Shown here: in pieces, positions 17,032 through 25,453 of the stretch
How positions within the stretch are numbered: position 1 is the stretch's first letter
How the letters are laid out: each line of letters opens with the position of its first letter
Origin: Thioalkalivibrio sp. K90mix
Lineage (GTDB): Bacteria; Pseudomonadota; Gammaproteobacteria; Ectothiorhodospirales; Ectothiorhodospiraceae
Assembly (NCBI RefSeq): GCF_000025545.1
Contig: NC_013889.1
Span: forward strand, 2,163,501 to 2,227,500
Reading direction: 5' to 3'
Length of the DNA: 64,000 nt
The notes under the pieces: model-generated
The model's input: the letters and a program-made list of their open reading frames with translations, nothing else
Database searches by the model: none
Told to the model about the DNA's origin: nothing
Program-made: the position numbers and the translations under genes

Positions 17032-18225
17032 TCAGTTCTCGACCACACGCGTACCCGCCTGCACACGATCCCCCGGGCGGGTGACCACACGCTCGCCCGC
17101 CTCCAGGCCCTCGAGGATCTGCGTGGCGAAGCCCGAGCGCCGCCCCACTTCGACCCGGCGTGGCTCGGCACGGCCGTTCTCGACCACGAACACCGACCAC
17201 TCACCGCGGTCGCGGAACAGCGCGCTGGTCGGAACCTGCAGTACCTCATCTCCTTCCCACAGCAGGAACTCGGCCTCCACGCGGTAGCCCACCGCCAGCC
17301 CGGCCATGCGCGCCTCCACCGCGTCGAGGTCGAGGATCACCGGTACGCGCTGCTCGTCCACGCCCAGCGCGGAGATCCTGGTGAAGCCGAACGGCTGCAC
17401 CCGGCGTACGGTGCCTTCCAGCTCGGCATCGCGGCCCCAGTCGGTCAGGCGCACGCGCATGCCCGGCACCACGCGCACCGCGTCCATCGACAGCAGGTCC
17501 ACCTGCACCTCCAGGTCATCGAGATCGCCCACGACCAGCACCGCCTCGCCGGCCCCGATCGTGCCCTCGCAGCAGCGATAACGCTCCAGCACCACGCCCG
17601 AGACCGGCGAGCGTACGGACAGGGTCTCGGTCTCGGACTCGGGCATCTGGCCGCTGGCAATTTCCAGCACGATTCGCGCACCCTCAATTTCGCTGCGCGC
17701 GACCTCCACCGCGGATTCGCCGGCCCGCACCGCCGAACGTGCGCGGTCGCGCGCGGTCTCCATACGCTCCACCTCGGTGGCCGACACCGCCCCGCGCTCG
17801 AACAGCTCCTGGTGCCGGCGATACTCGGACTCGGCGAAGCGGGCCTCCGCCCGCAGGTTCTCGAGATTCGCCTCGGCGCTTTGCAGGCGCGACCGCGCGG
17901 CGGCGAGGTTCTCGCGCGCCTGCTCGCGCGAACGCACATCCAGCGCCGGGGTCGGCAGCGGTTCCATGCGGAACAGCGTGTCGCCAAGCTCGACCGCGTC
18001 GCCCTCCTCCAGCTGCACGCGATGCAGGAAGCCCGCGATCGGTGCCGAAACGGTAAAGGTGTCGCGCAGCCGCGTGCGGCCTTCCTCGCGCACGGTCTCC
18101 TCGAACGGGCCGGCCTCGACCGTGGTCAGCGATACCGGCACCGGCTGCGGGCGCAGCGCCCACACCAGCGCGGCCACCCCCGCCAGCACGATCAACCCAA
18201 CCGTGATTCGCTTTTTCATCGCCAT
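17032..18225 (-). CDS. Periplasmic adaptor (HlyD/MFP family) of an ABC exporter
   Basis: This 397-residue membrane fusion protein has an N-terminal anchor (KKRITVGLIVLAGVAALVWAL), a barrel/lipoyl domain starting with VRLEEGDAVELGDTLFRME-like sequence, a long coiled-coil hairpin (about residues 90-190, rich in Glu, Arg and Ala) and a return lipoyl strand LSVRSPVSGVVLERY. The beta-barrel and membrane-proximal domains end with VVTRPGDRVQAGTRV. Such adaptors link an inner-membrane transporter to the outer membrane. Its partner is most likely the double-FtsX ABC permease upstream, although an 860-bp non-coding stretch intervenes. I chose the ATG at 18225; an upstream in-frame start would add 22 polar residues before the anchor. 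Substrate unknown. Confidence 0.82.
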   Translation of the reverse strand: MAMKKRITVGLIVLAGVAALVWALRPQPVPVSLTTVEAGPFEETVREEGRTRLRDTFTVSAPIAGFLHRVQLEEGDAVELGDTLFRMEPLPTPALDVRSREQARENLAAARSRLQSAEANLENLRAEARFAESEYRRHQELFERGAVSATEVERMETARDRARSAVRAGESAVEVARSEIEGARIVLEIASGQMPESETETLSVRSPVSGVVLERYRCCEGTIGAGEAVLVVGDLDDLEVQVDLLSMDAVRVVPGMRVRLTDWGRDAELEGTVRRVQPFGFTRISALGVDEQRVPVILDLDAVEARMAGLAVGYRVEAEFLLWEGDEVLQVPTSALFRDRGEWSVFVVENGRAEPRRVEVGRRSGFATQILEGLEAGERVVTRPGDRVQAGTRVVEN

Positions 18226-18317
18226 AGGCTCAGTCTCGCAAATCCCGCCATCCGGCGCTTCCCCCTCATCGCCCGGCACGCCGATATACAAGGTGCCACC
18301 CTCGATTACTAGCCGAC

Positions 18318-19043
18318 TTGTGGCTGGTCCTGGTTCATCCTCCGGTGTTTACGGTGGCTTCGGTCCACCGACTGCCAAGCGCTCACTCGCGAGCGCACCG
18401 CGAGGTACTTCTTTGCTCGTGCAAAGAAGTACCCAAGAAACACGCCCGACTGCCGCGACCCCGGCCCGCTGCGCGGGCCGGGGTTTCCCTCGCTCCGAGG
18501 GTTTTCGCGGGCGGCGCTGAAACTCGCTTCGCTCAGACAGTCAGCGCCTCTCTTCCCGCGAAAACCCTCTCCACTCGGCGCGACGACAACGGGGGGCAAG
18601 GTCAAGACAACGGCCGTCCCGATGGTCTTGCCAGTGGGGGATGGCTAGGTCTTCCGGCATCTGGGCACACTCGGCCTTTGGCCATAGCGTGCCGCGCCCG
18701 CAAGCGGGCGCCGGGGGCTTTCAGGCGGTGATGCCTATGGTTAAGCGCAAACGTGGGGACACGTTCGGTTTTGACCTTCGCCTCCCGTATGGAGCCCCTT
18801 GCGGAAGGGTTCTCGGGCCGGGAGAAGGCGCTGGATGTCTGAGCGAAGCGCAGCGTAGCGAGTTCAGCGCCGCCGGCCCGAGAGCCCTGGAGCAAGGTTC
18901 CCGGGCGGAATCCGGGTGCGCCTCGACGGGTACTTTCTTGGGCAAGCAAGAAAGTACCTCGGGGCGCGCTGGCGAGTCAGTCCTCGGCAGTATGTGGCCC
19001 GGAGGCACGTAAACACCGGATGCAGAACCAGGGCCAGCCACAA
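18318..19043. repeat. 726-bp inverted-repeat element without coding capacity
   Basis: The ends are about 42-bp inverted arms: TTGTGGCTGGTCCTGGTTC... at 18318 and, on the opposite strand, TTGTGGCTGGCCCTGGTTC... ending at 19043. Each continues with TCCGGTGTTTACG. Just inside are two further palindromes, TACTTCTTTGCTCGTGCAAA (from about 18403) and TACTTTCTTGGGCAAGCAAG (from about 18931). The interior has GC-rich inverted segments and no convincing ORF. The arms are shared with 7326-7430. It lies between the permease and adaptor genes of what should be one exporter operon. The rest of the 860-bp gap is featureless. Confidence 0.6.
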
Positions 19044-19085
19044 CAAGGCAGGCGGCCAGCCGAAGCCCCCAAAGGCTGCTGAGGA

Positions 19086-21446
19086 CTACTCCGCCGCCTT
19101 CAGGGCCTGCACGCGGTCGAGCTGCTGCAGGCGCCGCCAGGCGAGGAAGGCGGTCAGGCCGGCCGCGACCAGGATGCCCAGCGCGGCGAAGCCGTAGGCC
19201 TGTGACGTAATCACAAATGGCACGCGCATCAGGTCCATCGCGAAGGCCTGGTTCAGCAGCCAGGCGAACCCGGTGCCGGTCAGCCAGGCGACCGGGATCG
19301 CGGCGAAGGTGAGCACCGCGATCTCGCCCAGCAGGATCCAGCTCACCTGGCCGCGCGAATAGCCGAGCACCTCCAGCGTGGCCAGGTCACGGGCGCGCTC
19401 GGCATAGGTGATGCGCGCATTGTTGTAAGTCACGGCGAAGGCAATGGATACCGCCAGTGCAACGAATACCAGCGCGAACACGATGATGGTCTCGCCGATG
19501 TACTCGCGGATGTTGCGCTCGGCCTCCGCGATCAGACCGACGCTGGCGACCCGCGGGCGATCGGACAGGCTGCGGAACAGAGCCTCCTCCTGTGCGCGGT
19601 CGGTCAGCAGCCAGGCCCCGGAGACGGCCGGCCCCTCGCCGATCAGGCGATTCAGCGCCGGGCGGTACATGTAGGCGCCGACGCCGATCGGCTCCTCCAC
19701 CACGCCGGCCAGCGGCACCGTGACGGTGCGGCGGCGGCCCTCCAGGATCTCCACCTCCACCGGGTCGCCCACGCGCAGCCCGAGCTGTTCGGCCAGGTAG
19801 TCGGTCAGCAGGATGCCCTCCTCGGGCAGCCGGCCGCGCCCGCCCGCCATCGGCAGCTGCCGCAGGCGCGGCGCGGCGTCCAGCCCCAGCAGGCGCACGC
19901 GCTCCTCGCGGTTCACCCCAACCAGCCGCACCGGCACCGCGCGGAAGGTCTCCACCGCCAGCACGCCCGGCTCGTGGCGCAGCTCGCCGGCCGCGCGCGC
20001 CGGCACGGGATCGGTGAACTGCAGATCGATGTCCATCTGCAGGACCTGCCCGTACTGGGTGTCCAGCATCTGATCTACCGCGTTCAGCTGGTAGGCGCCC
20101 ATCAGCAGCAGCCCGCCGGACAGGCCGATGCCGATCACCGACAGCAGGGACTTGAGCCGGTGGCGCGCCAGGTTGCGCAGGATGATCCGGGTCGGCTGGT
20201 CGATTGCCCGCCAGGCCGCCGAGCGCTCCAGCCAGCCGCGATGAAAACGCTCCGGCGCCGGTGGACGCATGGCCTCGGCCGGGGCCATGCGCACCGCCTG
20301 CCAGACCGCGCGGAAGGTGCCGAGCATCGCCGCGCCCATCGCCACGGCCACCGCCAGCACCATCACCCAGGGCTGCAGGCGAAAGCTCATCTCCGGGAAG
20401 CGGAAGTACTCGGCATAGATGCCGGCCAGGCCCTGCGCGGCCCAGGCCCCGAACGCGAGCCCCAGCACGCAACCCGCCAGCACGATGCCCCCGGTCAGCA
20501 GGCCGTAGTGCGCGGCAATCGCGCCGTTGCCGTAGCCAAAGGCCTTGAGCACCGCGATCGGCTCGCGCTGCGAGCGGATGATGCGCCCGACCACGACGTT
20601 CAGCAGAAACGCCGCAACCGCCAGGAAGATGGTGGGGAGGATCGCCGCCTGGGCGCGCAACTGGGTCAGCTCCTCGGACAGGAAACGGTGCGAGAACTGG
20701 TCCTCGCGCCCGTAGGCGCCCAGGCCACCGTAGCGGGCCAGCGCGCGGTCCATTGCCTCGATTACGGGCTCCGGGTCGGCGCCCGCTTCCAGACTCACGG
20801 CGACGGAGTTGAACGCCCCTTCCATGCCGTAGGCGGCGGCCAGCGCGCGGCGGTTCATCCACAGGATGCCGTAGCGCTCGTAGTCCGGCAGCAGGTCGGT
20901 GGGGCTGATCTGGTAGACGAACTCCGGCGACAGCGCGATGCCGCTGATCTGCAGGTCGGTCAGGCGGCCGTCGATGATCGCGCGCAGGGTATCCCCGCTG
21001 CCCAGTCCGTGCGCCTCGGCGAAGGCCTCGCTGACGACCACCTCGCGCTCGCGCCCGGGCTCGGGCAGCCGGCCCTCGCGCAGGTAGAGCCGGTTCAGCA
21101 GCGGCTCACCCCCGTCCGGCAGGGAGAGCATAGTGCCCCGGATCGGGTCGTCGAAGCCGGCGACCTCCAGACGCACCGGGGCCTGTACGCGGGTCTCGAT
21201 CTGGTTGATGCCTGGCGCATCGCGAAAGCGCTCCACCGCACTCTCCGGCGCGCGCGTGATATCCGCGAAGACGTCGGCAAACTGATATTCGGAGTAGAAG
21301 CGTTCCTTGGTGATGGTCAGGGCGTCGAGGCTGGTGACCGCGATCACCAGCGTCATCACGCCGCTGGCGATCACCAGCGCGATCGCGGCCGCCTGCCCCT
21401 TCAGGTGGCCAAGGTCACGCAGGATCTTGCGGTTCAGGGCGCGCAT
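19086..21446 (-). CDS. ABC exporter permease with two FtsX/MacB domains
   Basis: This 786-residue inner-membrane permease has the duplicated FtsX layout. An N-terminal helix (AAAIALVIASGVMTLVIAVTS) precedes a periplasmic MacB_PCD-like domain to about residue 260. Three helices follow (AAFLLNVVVGRIIRSQREPIAVLKAFGY is the FtsX coupling region), then another helix, a second periplasmic domain (about 465-650) and a final three-helix FtsX block with VTYNNARITYAERARDLATLEVLGYS. Related permeases extract lipids, lipoproteins or peptides from the membrane. It lies 18 bp after its ATPase. With the downstream adaptor it would form a DevABC/MacAB-like tripartite exporter. Confidence 0.88.
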   Translation of the reverse strand: MRALNRKILRDLGHLKGQAAAIALVIASGVMTLVIAVTSLDALTITKERFYSEYQFADVFADITRAPESAVERFRDAPGINQIETRVQAPVRLEVAGFDDPIRGTMLSLPDGGEPLLNRLYLREGRLPEPGREREVVVSEAFAEAHGLGSGDTLRAIIDGRLTDLQISGIALSPEFVYQISPTDLLPDYERYGILWMNRRALAAAYGMEGAFNSVAVSLEAGADPEPVIEAMDRALARYGGLGAYGREDQFSHRFLSEELTQLRAQAAILPTIFLAVAAFLLNVVVGRIIRSQREPIAVLKAFGYGNGAIAAHYGLLTGGIVLAGCVLGLAFGAWAAQGLAGIYAEYFRFPEMSFRLQPWVMVLAVAVAMGAAMLGTFRAVWQAVRMAPAEAMRPPAPERFHRGWLERSAAWRAIDQPTRIILRNLARHRLKSLLSVIGIGLSGGLLLMGAYQLNAVDQMLDTQYGQVLQMDIDLQFTDPVPARAAGELRHEPGVLAVETFRAVPVRLVGVNREERVRLLGLDAAPRLRQLPMAGGRGRLPEEGILLTDYLAEQLGLRVGDPVEVEILEGRRRTVTVPLAGVVEEPIGVGAYMYRPALNRLIGEGPAVSGAWLLTDRAQEEALFRSLSDRPRVASVGLIAEAERNIREYIGETIIVFALVFVALAVSIAFAVTYNNARITYAERARDLATLEVLGYSRGQVSWILLGEIAVLTFAAIPVAWLTGTGFAWLLNQAFAMDLMRVPFVITSQAYGFAALGILVAAGLTAFLAWRRLQQLDRVQALKAAE

Positions 21447-21464
21447 GAGACGCGGTCGGTGCTG

Positions 21465-22199
21465 CTACCAGTGCAGCGAGGAGGGAGACTGGCGAGTGGC
21501 ATTCTCATGGATCTCGCTCACGCGACCGTCGCTCAGGTGGATCACGCGATCGGCCATCTCGCCGATCACCGCATTGTGGGTAATGATCGCCACCGTCGTA
21601 TCCAGGCGTTCATTGATGTGCTGCAGCACTTCCAGCACGCGAATACCGGTCTTCGAATCCAGCGCGCCGGTCGGCTCGTCACACAGCAACACCGCCGGCT
21701 GCTTGGCGATCGCGCGGGCGATGGCCACCCGCTGCTGCTCGCCGCCGGAGAGCTGCGAGGGGAAATGGTCCATGCGGTCCTCCAGCCCGACCAGCGCGAG
21801 CGCCTCCTCCGGTGGCATCGGGTCGCGCGAGATCTCGGTGACAATCGCCACGTTCTCGCGCGCGGTCAGGCTGGCGATCAGGTTGTAGAACTGGAACACG
21901 AAGCCGACATGGTCGCGACGAAAGGCCGTCAGCGTGCGCTCGGAGGCCTGCGCCAGGTCCTGGTCGCGGTAGCGCACCTCGCCCTCGGACGCGGTATCCA
22001 GCCCGCCCATGATATTCAGCAGCGTCGACTTGCCGGAGCCCGAGGCCCCCAGCATCACCACCAGCTCGCCGGTGTAGAGCTCCAGATCCACCCCGCGCAG
22101 GGCATGGATGGTCACCTCGCCCATGCGGTAGACCTTGGTCACCCCCGCCGCGCGAAAGATCACCTCCCGCGTGGCCGCGGGGGCCGGGGACGCGCTCAT
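21465..22199 (-). CDS. ABC exporter ATPase (MacB/LolD type)
   Basis: This 244-residue nucleotide-binding subunit has Walker [10 protein letters not shown] at residues 51-59, a Q-loop in FVFQFYNLI, signature [14 protein letters not shown], Walker [13 protein letters not shown] and the H-loop in AIITHN. The [12 protein letters not shown] form and the following permease of FtsX type place it in the LolD/MacB/DevA class. The ATG at 22199 overlaps the stop of the small upstream ORF (ATGA), implying coupling. The C-terminal ~18 residues ([13 protein letters not shown]) are poorly conserved. It energises the permease encoded 18 bp downstream. Confidence 0.92.
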   Translation of the reverse strand: MSASPAPAATREVIFRAAGVTKVYRMGEVTIHALRGVDLELYTGELVVMLGASGSGKSTLLNIMGGLDTASEGEVRYRDQDLAQASERTLTAFRRDHVGFVFQFYNLIASLTARENVAIVTEISRDPMPPEEALALVGLEDRMDHFPSQLSGGEQQRVAIARAIAKQPAVLLCDEPTGALDSKTGIRVLEVLQHINERLDTTVAIITHNAVIGEMADRVIHLSDGRVSEIHENATRQSPSSLHW

Positions 22200-22354
22200 G
22201 CGGGTGCGGCCACCACGTGCGTGGTCGGCGGCGCCGAGGCCCCCGGCTCGGGCGCGCTTGGAAGGATGCCGCCTTCGCCGTCCAGGCTCATGGACCACAG
22301 GCTCAGCAGCAACAGCAGAATAATCAGGATCGGAATCAGTACGCGCGGATTCAT
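22196..22354 (-). CDS. Small single-pass membrane peptide upstream of an ABC exporter
   Basis: This 52-residue ORF encodes [20 protein letters not shown], a strong transmembrane or signal-anchor segment, then a short Pro/Ala/Glu-rich periplasmic-type tail. GAGAG lies nine bases before the ATG, and the stop codon overlaps the ATPase start (ATGA), so it looks translated and coupled. No family is recognised. It could be an exporter accessory subunit or a leader for coupled translation; composition and coupling are the only evidence. Confidence 0.55.
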   Translation of the reverse strand: MNPRVLIPILIILLLLLSLWSMSLDGEGGILPSAPEPGASAPPTTHVVAAPA

Positions 22355-22466
22355 CAATCGCACTCTCGGTCGCGGGAATAGCCCCATGCTGCCACAAAGC
22401 CCCTGGCACAACGTGGCGATCGCCGCCCAGAACCACCCGAGCCCGCCGCACAGCCAGCTTCACCCG

Positions 22467-22532
22467 ATTGCCACGGCCCCTGCGGGGCCTCGCAATGACG
22501 ACTTTTTACGGCGTGTTCGACCTCGTCATTGC
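22467..22532. repeat. REP-type palindromes next to the IS1111-like element
   Basis: ATTGCCACGGCCCC-TGC-GGGGCCTCGCAAT forms a hairpin at 22467-22496. CGCAATGACG is then inverted as CGTCATTGCG at about 22524-22533, directly at the IS left edge. Beyond the other IS edge (23923-23960) a related sequence, CATTGAGGAGACGAAGGCGA then GCAATCG, resembles the missing half of such a repeat. A related hairpin occurs at 33541-33570. Confidence 0.55.
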
Positions 22533-22548
22533 GTACATGGACGCCCCC

Positions 22549-22807
22549 GGTTTGCCAAGCGTTTGAGTAGATGGTTTCGGGGCGACGATTGCTCCCGTAC
22601 ATTCGGACTGCGTGTGCGGCTTTCATTCGCCACGGTCCCGGATGGATTCCGCGGGTGGAGGGTCCCAGCGAGGTCGCGCACTCGAGGTGCTTCGCAATGA
22701 TCGGACTGGCCCCCACCGGGATCGCTCCCGTTGCCATCATGCTCAATCGCTTGCGCAATCGAGGGTTGGGTACGTAATAACGCGTTCGCTTCTCCGTTTT
22801 TTCAGGC
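22549..22807 (-). ncRNA. Candidate guide ('bridge') RNA region of the IS1111-like element
   Basis: This segment lies between the transposase stop and the 3'-side inverted repeat. In the IS110 superfamily a structured RNA from the non-coding end recognises donor and target DNA; in the IS1111 group it lies on the 3' side of the gene. No ORF fills the segment, and several local inverted repeats are visible, for example around TCGCTTGCGCAATCGA. Position and absence of coding are seen. The RNA itself is inferred from the family and no folding was computed. Confidence 0.45.
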
Positions 22808-23839
22808 TTACGCGGCGGCGCCGCGTAAGCCGGGGTCAAACGTCCGGTCATGGGCCATCAGGGCCCAGACCGTGCGGGCATTCTTGTTGGCCAGGGCCAC
22901 GGTGGCCACGTTGGAACCGCGCCGCTGGCGTAACCCTTCGAGCCAAGGGTCGCCGCCCTCGCCGCGGCGCTGATCCGCCAACAGGGCGGACCGCGCCCCG
23001 TGGATCAGCAGCATGCGCAGGTAGCGGTCGCCGCGCTTGCTGATCCCCAGCAGGTTCGACTGGCCGCCACTGGAGTGCTGCTTGGGCACCAGCCCCATCC
23101 AGGCGGCCAGCTGGCGACCGTTCTTGAAGTGCCGGGCATTGCCGATCGCGGCGACCAAGGCGGTCGCGCTGATCGATCCGATCCCCGGGATCTCGGCCAG
23201 GCGCCGGCTGACTGCATGACTTCGATGCCAGGCCTGGATCTGGCGCTCCTGTTCCTTCACGGCCTGGTCCAGTCGCCGCAACTCGTCGAGCCGGTCGGCC
23301 AGCAGCGTGCGGAACAGATCCGGCAAGCCGTTCTCCGCGTCCTCCAGGATCCCCGGGAGCTCGCGGAACAGGGTCGTCATCCCCTGGGGCACCACGATCC
23401 CGAACTCAGCCAGCAAGCCGCGCAACTGGTTGGCCTGCGCGGTGCGCGCCTTGATCTGGCCCTCGCGCACCCGGTGCAAAGCCAGTACCGCCTGCTGGTC
23501 GGGCGTCTTGATCGGCACGAAACGCATGTTCGGGCGGGTCACCGCCTCACAGATCGCCTCGGCGTCCGCCCGGTCGTTCTTGTTCGTCTTCACGTAGGGC
23601 TTCACGAACTGCGGCGCCATCAGCCGCACCTCGTGCCCCAACGCCTGCAACTCACGGGCCCAGTAATGGGCACTCCCGCAGGCCTCCATGCCCACCCGGC
23701 ACGCCGGCAGCTGCGCCAGGAACGCAAGCAGCTTCTTCCGCGTGATCGCCTTCGAAAACACCTTCCGGCCCTGCGCATCCACGCCGTGGACCTGAAACAC
23801 GTTCTTCGCGAGATCAATGCCGAGTGTTGTAACCTGCAT
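22808..23839 (-). CDS. IS110/IS1111 family transposase (DEDD recombinase)
   Basis: This 343-residue recombinase has an N-terminal RuvC-like DEDD_Tnp domain with GIDLAKNVFQVHGVDAQG (first Asp) and VGMEACGSAHYWAREL (Glu), then VKPYVKTNKNDRADAEAI carrying the final acidic residues. A central coiled coil follows. The C-terminal Transposase_20 domain has LAEIPGIGSISATALVAAIGNARHFKNGRQLAAWMGLVPKQHSSGG, which contains the conserved catalytic Ser near HSSGG. All motifs appear intact and there is no frameshift. Its reading direction is opposite to the neighbouring kinase gene. It differs clearly from the second IS110-type transposase at 25454. Confidence 0.95.
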   Translation of the reverse strand: MQVTTLGIDLAKNVFQVHGVDAQGRKVFSKAITRKKLLAFLAQLPACRVGMEACGSAHYWARELQALGHEVRLMAPQFVKPYVKTNKNDRADAEAICEAVTRPNMRFVPIKTPDQQAVLALHRVREGQIKARTAQANQLRGLLAEFGIVVPQGMTTLFRELPGILEDAENGLPDLFRTLLADRLDELRRLDQAVKEQERQIQAWHRSHAVSRRLAEIPGIGSISATALVAAIGNARHFKNGRQLAAWMGLVPKQHSSGGQSNLLGISKRGDRYLRMLLIHGARSALLADQRRGEGGDPWLEGLRQRRGSNVATVALANKNARTVWALMAHDRTFDPGLRGAAA

Positions 23840-24007
23840 CTGGACGCCTCCGTCGCTTCGAGTGAGAGTTCACACCCCCACTCTGGCACATCGCGATGCC
23901 GTAATAGGGCGGGGGCGTCCATTCCATTGAGGAGACGAAGGCGACGTAGCAATCGCTGAAATCGAGCGCAAAGCCAGCGCGGCCCCAGTACCCGACACCC
24001 CCCCGAT

Positions 24008-24036
24008 TTGTTGTTTTGCGCCCAAATATTTACCCT
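24008..24036 (+). promoter_or_regulatory. Candidate sigma-70 promoter for the PfkB kinase gene
   Basis: TTGTTG (24008-24013) and TACCCT (24031-24036) are separated by 17 bases, leaving a 5' leader of roughly 110 nt before the ATG. The -10 match is weak (three of six). The 316-bp stretch 23840-24155 otherwise holds the IS end and a REP-like remnant. Confidence 0.35.
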
Positions 24037-24155
24037 ATGCCCACCGTCCGGCCTGCCGCAGACGCGCCGAGCATCCCGAAATCGCGCGCCGCAGAGCCGT
24101 TTTGGCACCGCGATCGGTGCCATGCCAACCCGTTTCAACAACGCAAGGAGTCAAC

Positions 24156-25088
24156 ATGTCCGCACTCATCTGTGGGTCCATCGCGTACGACACCATCATG
24201 GTGTTTCCCGACCGCTTCAAGAACCACATCCTGCCGGACAAGGTGCACATGCTGAACGTGTCTTTCCTGGTCCCGGACATGCGTCGCGAGTTCGGTGGTT
24301 GCGCCGGTAACATCGCCTACAACATGAAACTGCTGGGCGGCGACCCCACCATCATGGCCACCGTCGGCGGCGACTTCGCCCCCTATGCCGACTGGATGGA
24401 CAAGCACGGCATCTCGCGCAAGCACATCAAGGAACTGAACGACACCTACACCGGTCAGGCGTTCATCACCACGGACCAGGACGACAACCAGATCACCGCC
24501 TTCCACCCGGGCGCGATGGGCTTCTCGCACCAGCAGAAGGTCACCGAGGCCGACGGCATCAAGGTCGGCATCGTCTCCCCGGACGGCCGTGACGGCATGA
24601 TCGAGCACGCCCAGCAATTCGCCGAGGCCGGCATCCCGTTCATGTTCGACCCGGGCCAGGGCCTGCCGATGTTCGATGGCGACGACCTGAAGCGCTTCAT
24701 GGAGCAGGCGACCTATGCCGCGTTCAATGACTACGAGGCGCAGCTGACCGCCGACCGCACCGGCCTGAGCCTGGAGCAGATGGCCGAGATGGTCGACGCG
24801 ATGATCGTCACCCGTGGTGGCGAGGGCTCCGACATCTACACCGGCGGCAAAAAGATCACCATCCCGTCGGTCGAACCGGCCGCGATCAAGGACCCGACCG
24901 GCTGTGGCGATTCCTATCGCGCCGGCATCCTGTTCGGCCTGGAAAAGGGCTATGACTGGGAGACCACTGGCCGCATCGCCTCGCTGATCGGCTCGATCAA
25001 GATCGCCCACTCCGGCACCCAGAACCACCACTTTACGCCGGAAGCGTTCGCCGACCAGTTCGAAAAGGCTTTCGGCTACCGTTACTAA
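24156..25088 (+). CDS. PfkB family carbohydrate/adenosine kinase
   Basis: This 310-residue ribokinase-fold enzyme phosphorylates a sugar or nucleoside with ATP. It starts MSALICGSIAYDTIMVFPDRF, with the N-terminal GG region FGGCAGNIAYNMKLLGG. The PfkB signature 2 is DPTGCGDSYRAGILFGLEKG, which contains the anion hole and catalytic Asp. The adenosine-kinase-like N-terminus (GSIAYDTIM, HMLNVSFLV) and AFNDYEAQLT suggest a bacterial adenosine kinase, but ribokinase-like substrates cannot be excluded. AAGGAG lies six bases before the ATG, and a strong terminator follows. Codon use is strongly biased to C/G-ending codons, consistent with high expression. It stands alone between two insertion elements. 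Confidence 0.88.
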   Translation: MSALICGSIAYDTIMVFPDRFKNHILPDKVHMLNVSFLVPDMRREFGGCAGNIAYNMKLLGGDPTIMATVGGDFAPYADWMDKHGISRKHIKELNDTYTGQAFITTDQDDNQITAFHPGAMGFSHQQKVTEADGIKVGIVSPDGRDGMIEHAQQFAEAGIPFMFDPGQGLPMFDGDDLKRFMEQATYAAFNDYEAQLTADRTGLSLEQMAEMVDAMIVTRGGEGSDIYTGGKKITIPSVEPAAIKDPTGCGDSYRAGILFGLEKGYDWETTGRIASLIGSIKIAHSGTQNHHFTPEAFADQFEKAFGYRY

Positions 25089-25127
25089 GCGACCTCACGC
25101 TGCCCCGGGCACCCCGCCCGGGAACGC

Positions 25128-25167
25128 AAAAGGCCCGGCCCGAGTTTCCTCGGTCCGGGCCTTTTTA
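25128..25167 (+). terminator. Rho-independent terminator after the PfkB kinase
   Basis: AAAGGCCCGGCCCGAG pairs with CTCGGTCCGGGCCTTT around a TTTC loop, followed by a T-run. It lies 40 bp after the stop codon. This is a textbook intrinsic terminator and also symmetrical enough to work in both directions. Confidence 0.9.
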
Positions 25168-25185
25168 TTGGTTTATTGCGCCCCG

Positions 25186-25265
25186 TAGGAGCCTGCTTGC
25201 AGGCGAATGCCCCTGCCTGCCCGCGTCCGATTCTGGCGGGAGCCTCGCCTGCAAGCAGGCTCCTT
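25186..25265. repeat. REP-like inverted repeat
   Basis: GTAGGAGCCTGCTTGCAGGCGAA is followed about 30 bases later by its complement GCCTGCAAGCAGGCTCC. Each arm also contains a small hairpin (GCCTGC-TT-GCAGGC). The same class is found as a half-copy at 14464-14485. Confidence 0.65.
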
Positions 25266-25279
25266 GTGTCTTGCGGTTC

Positions 25280-25453
25280 ACGGATCGCTACCATGAACCG
25301 TATTGGGCTCGGGTAACCCGTCAGGCTCCTGAGGTCACGAACCTGTTCTGTAGATTGGCCCCGAGTCCTTTCTCATCTCGAAGTTTGAACGGTATCCAAG
25401 ACCCCCCTCCGTGACGGACGGGTGAGGCTGTACGGACAAGGCGAGAGGACGAG
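25280..25453 (+). ncRNA. Candidate bridge RNA leader of the IS110-like element
   Basis: The non-coding region directly upstream of the transposase start contains successive small inverted repeats: GGGTAACCC, TCAGG-CT-CCTGA, GGTcacgaACC and GTCCGTCACGGA-type pairs around 25410. In the IS110 group, the roughly 150-200 nt bridge RNA is transcribed from this position. Placement and local dyads are seen; transcription and target-binding loops are inferred and were not computed. Confidence 0.45.

Larger units (their letters stand above)
22537..23922 (-). mobile_element. IS110-superfamily element, IS1111-like group
   Basis: A perfect 12-bp inverted pair, ATGGACGCCCCC at 22537-22548 and GGGGGCGTCCAT at 23911-23922, brackets a single DEDD-type transposase gene. 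The 1386-bp size, the inverted repeats and the long non-coding segment on the 3' side of the gene (about 260 bp) fit the IS1111 group of the IS110 superfamily. Both flanks are REP-like DNA, a known target class for such elements. Exact ends are inferred: these repeats are usually subterminal, so the true boundary may lie a few bases further out. The gene is intact, so the element may be active. Confidence 0.75.

Noticed and set aside
18314-19040. Several 60-140 codon frames in the repeat region as genes
   Set aside because: They read through inverted repeats on both strands, have no ribosome-binding sites, and resemble spurious products known from dispersed repeats.
22805-22831. 12-bp-stem hairpin GGCTTACGCGGC at the end of the IS1111-type transposase as a terminator
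   Set aside because: On the minus strand it is followed by A residues, not a T-run; it coincides with the stop codon and may instead belong to the element's RNA or DNA structure.
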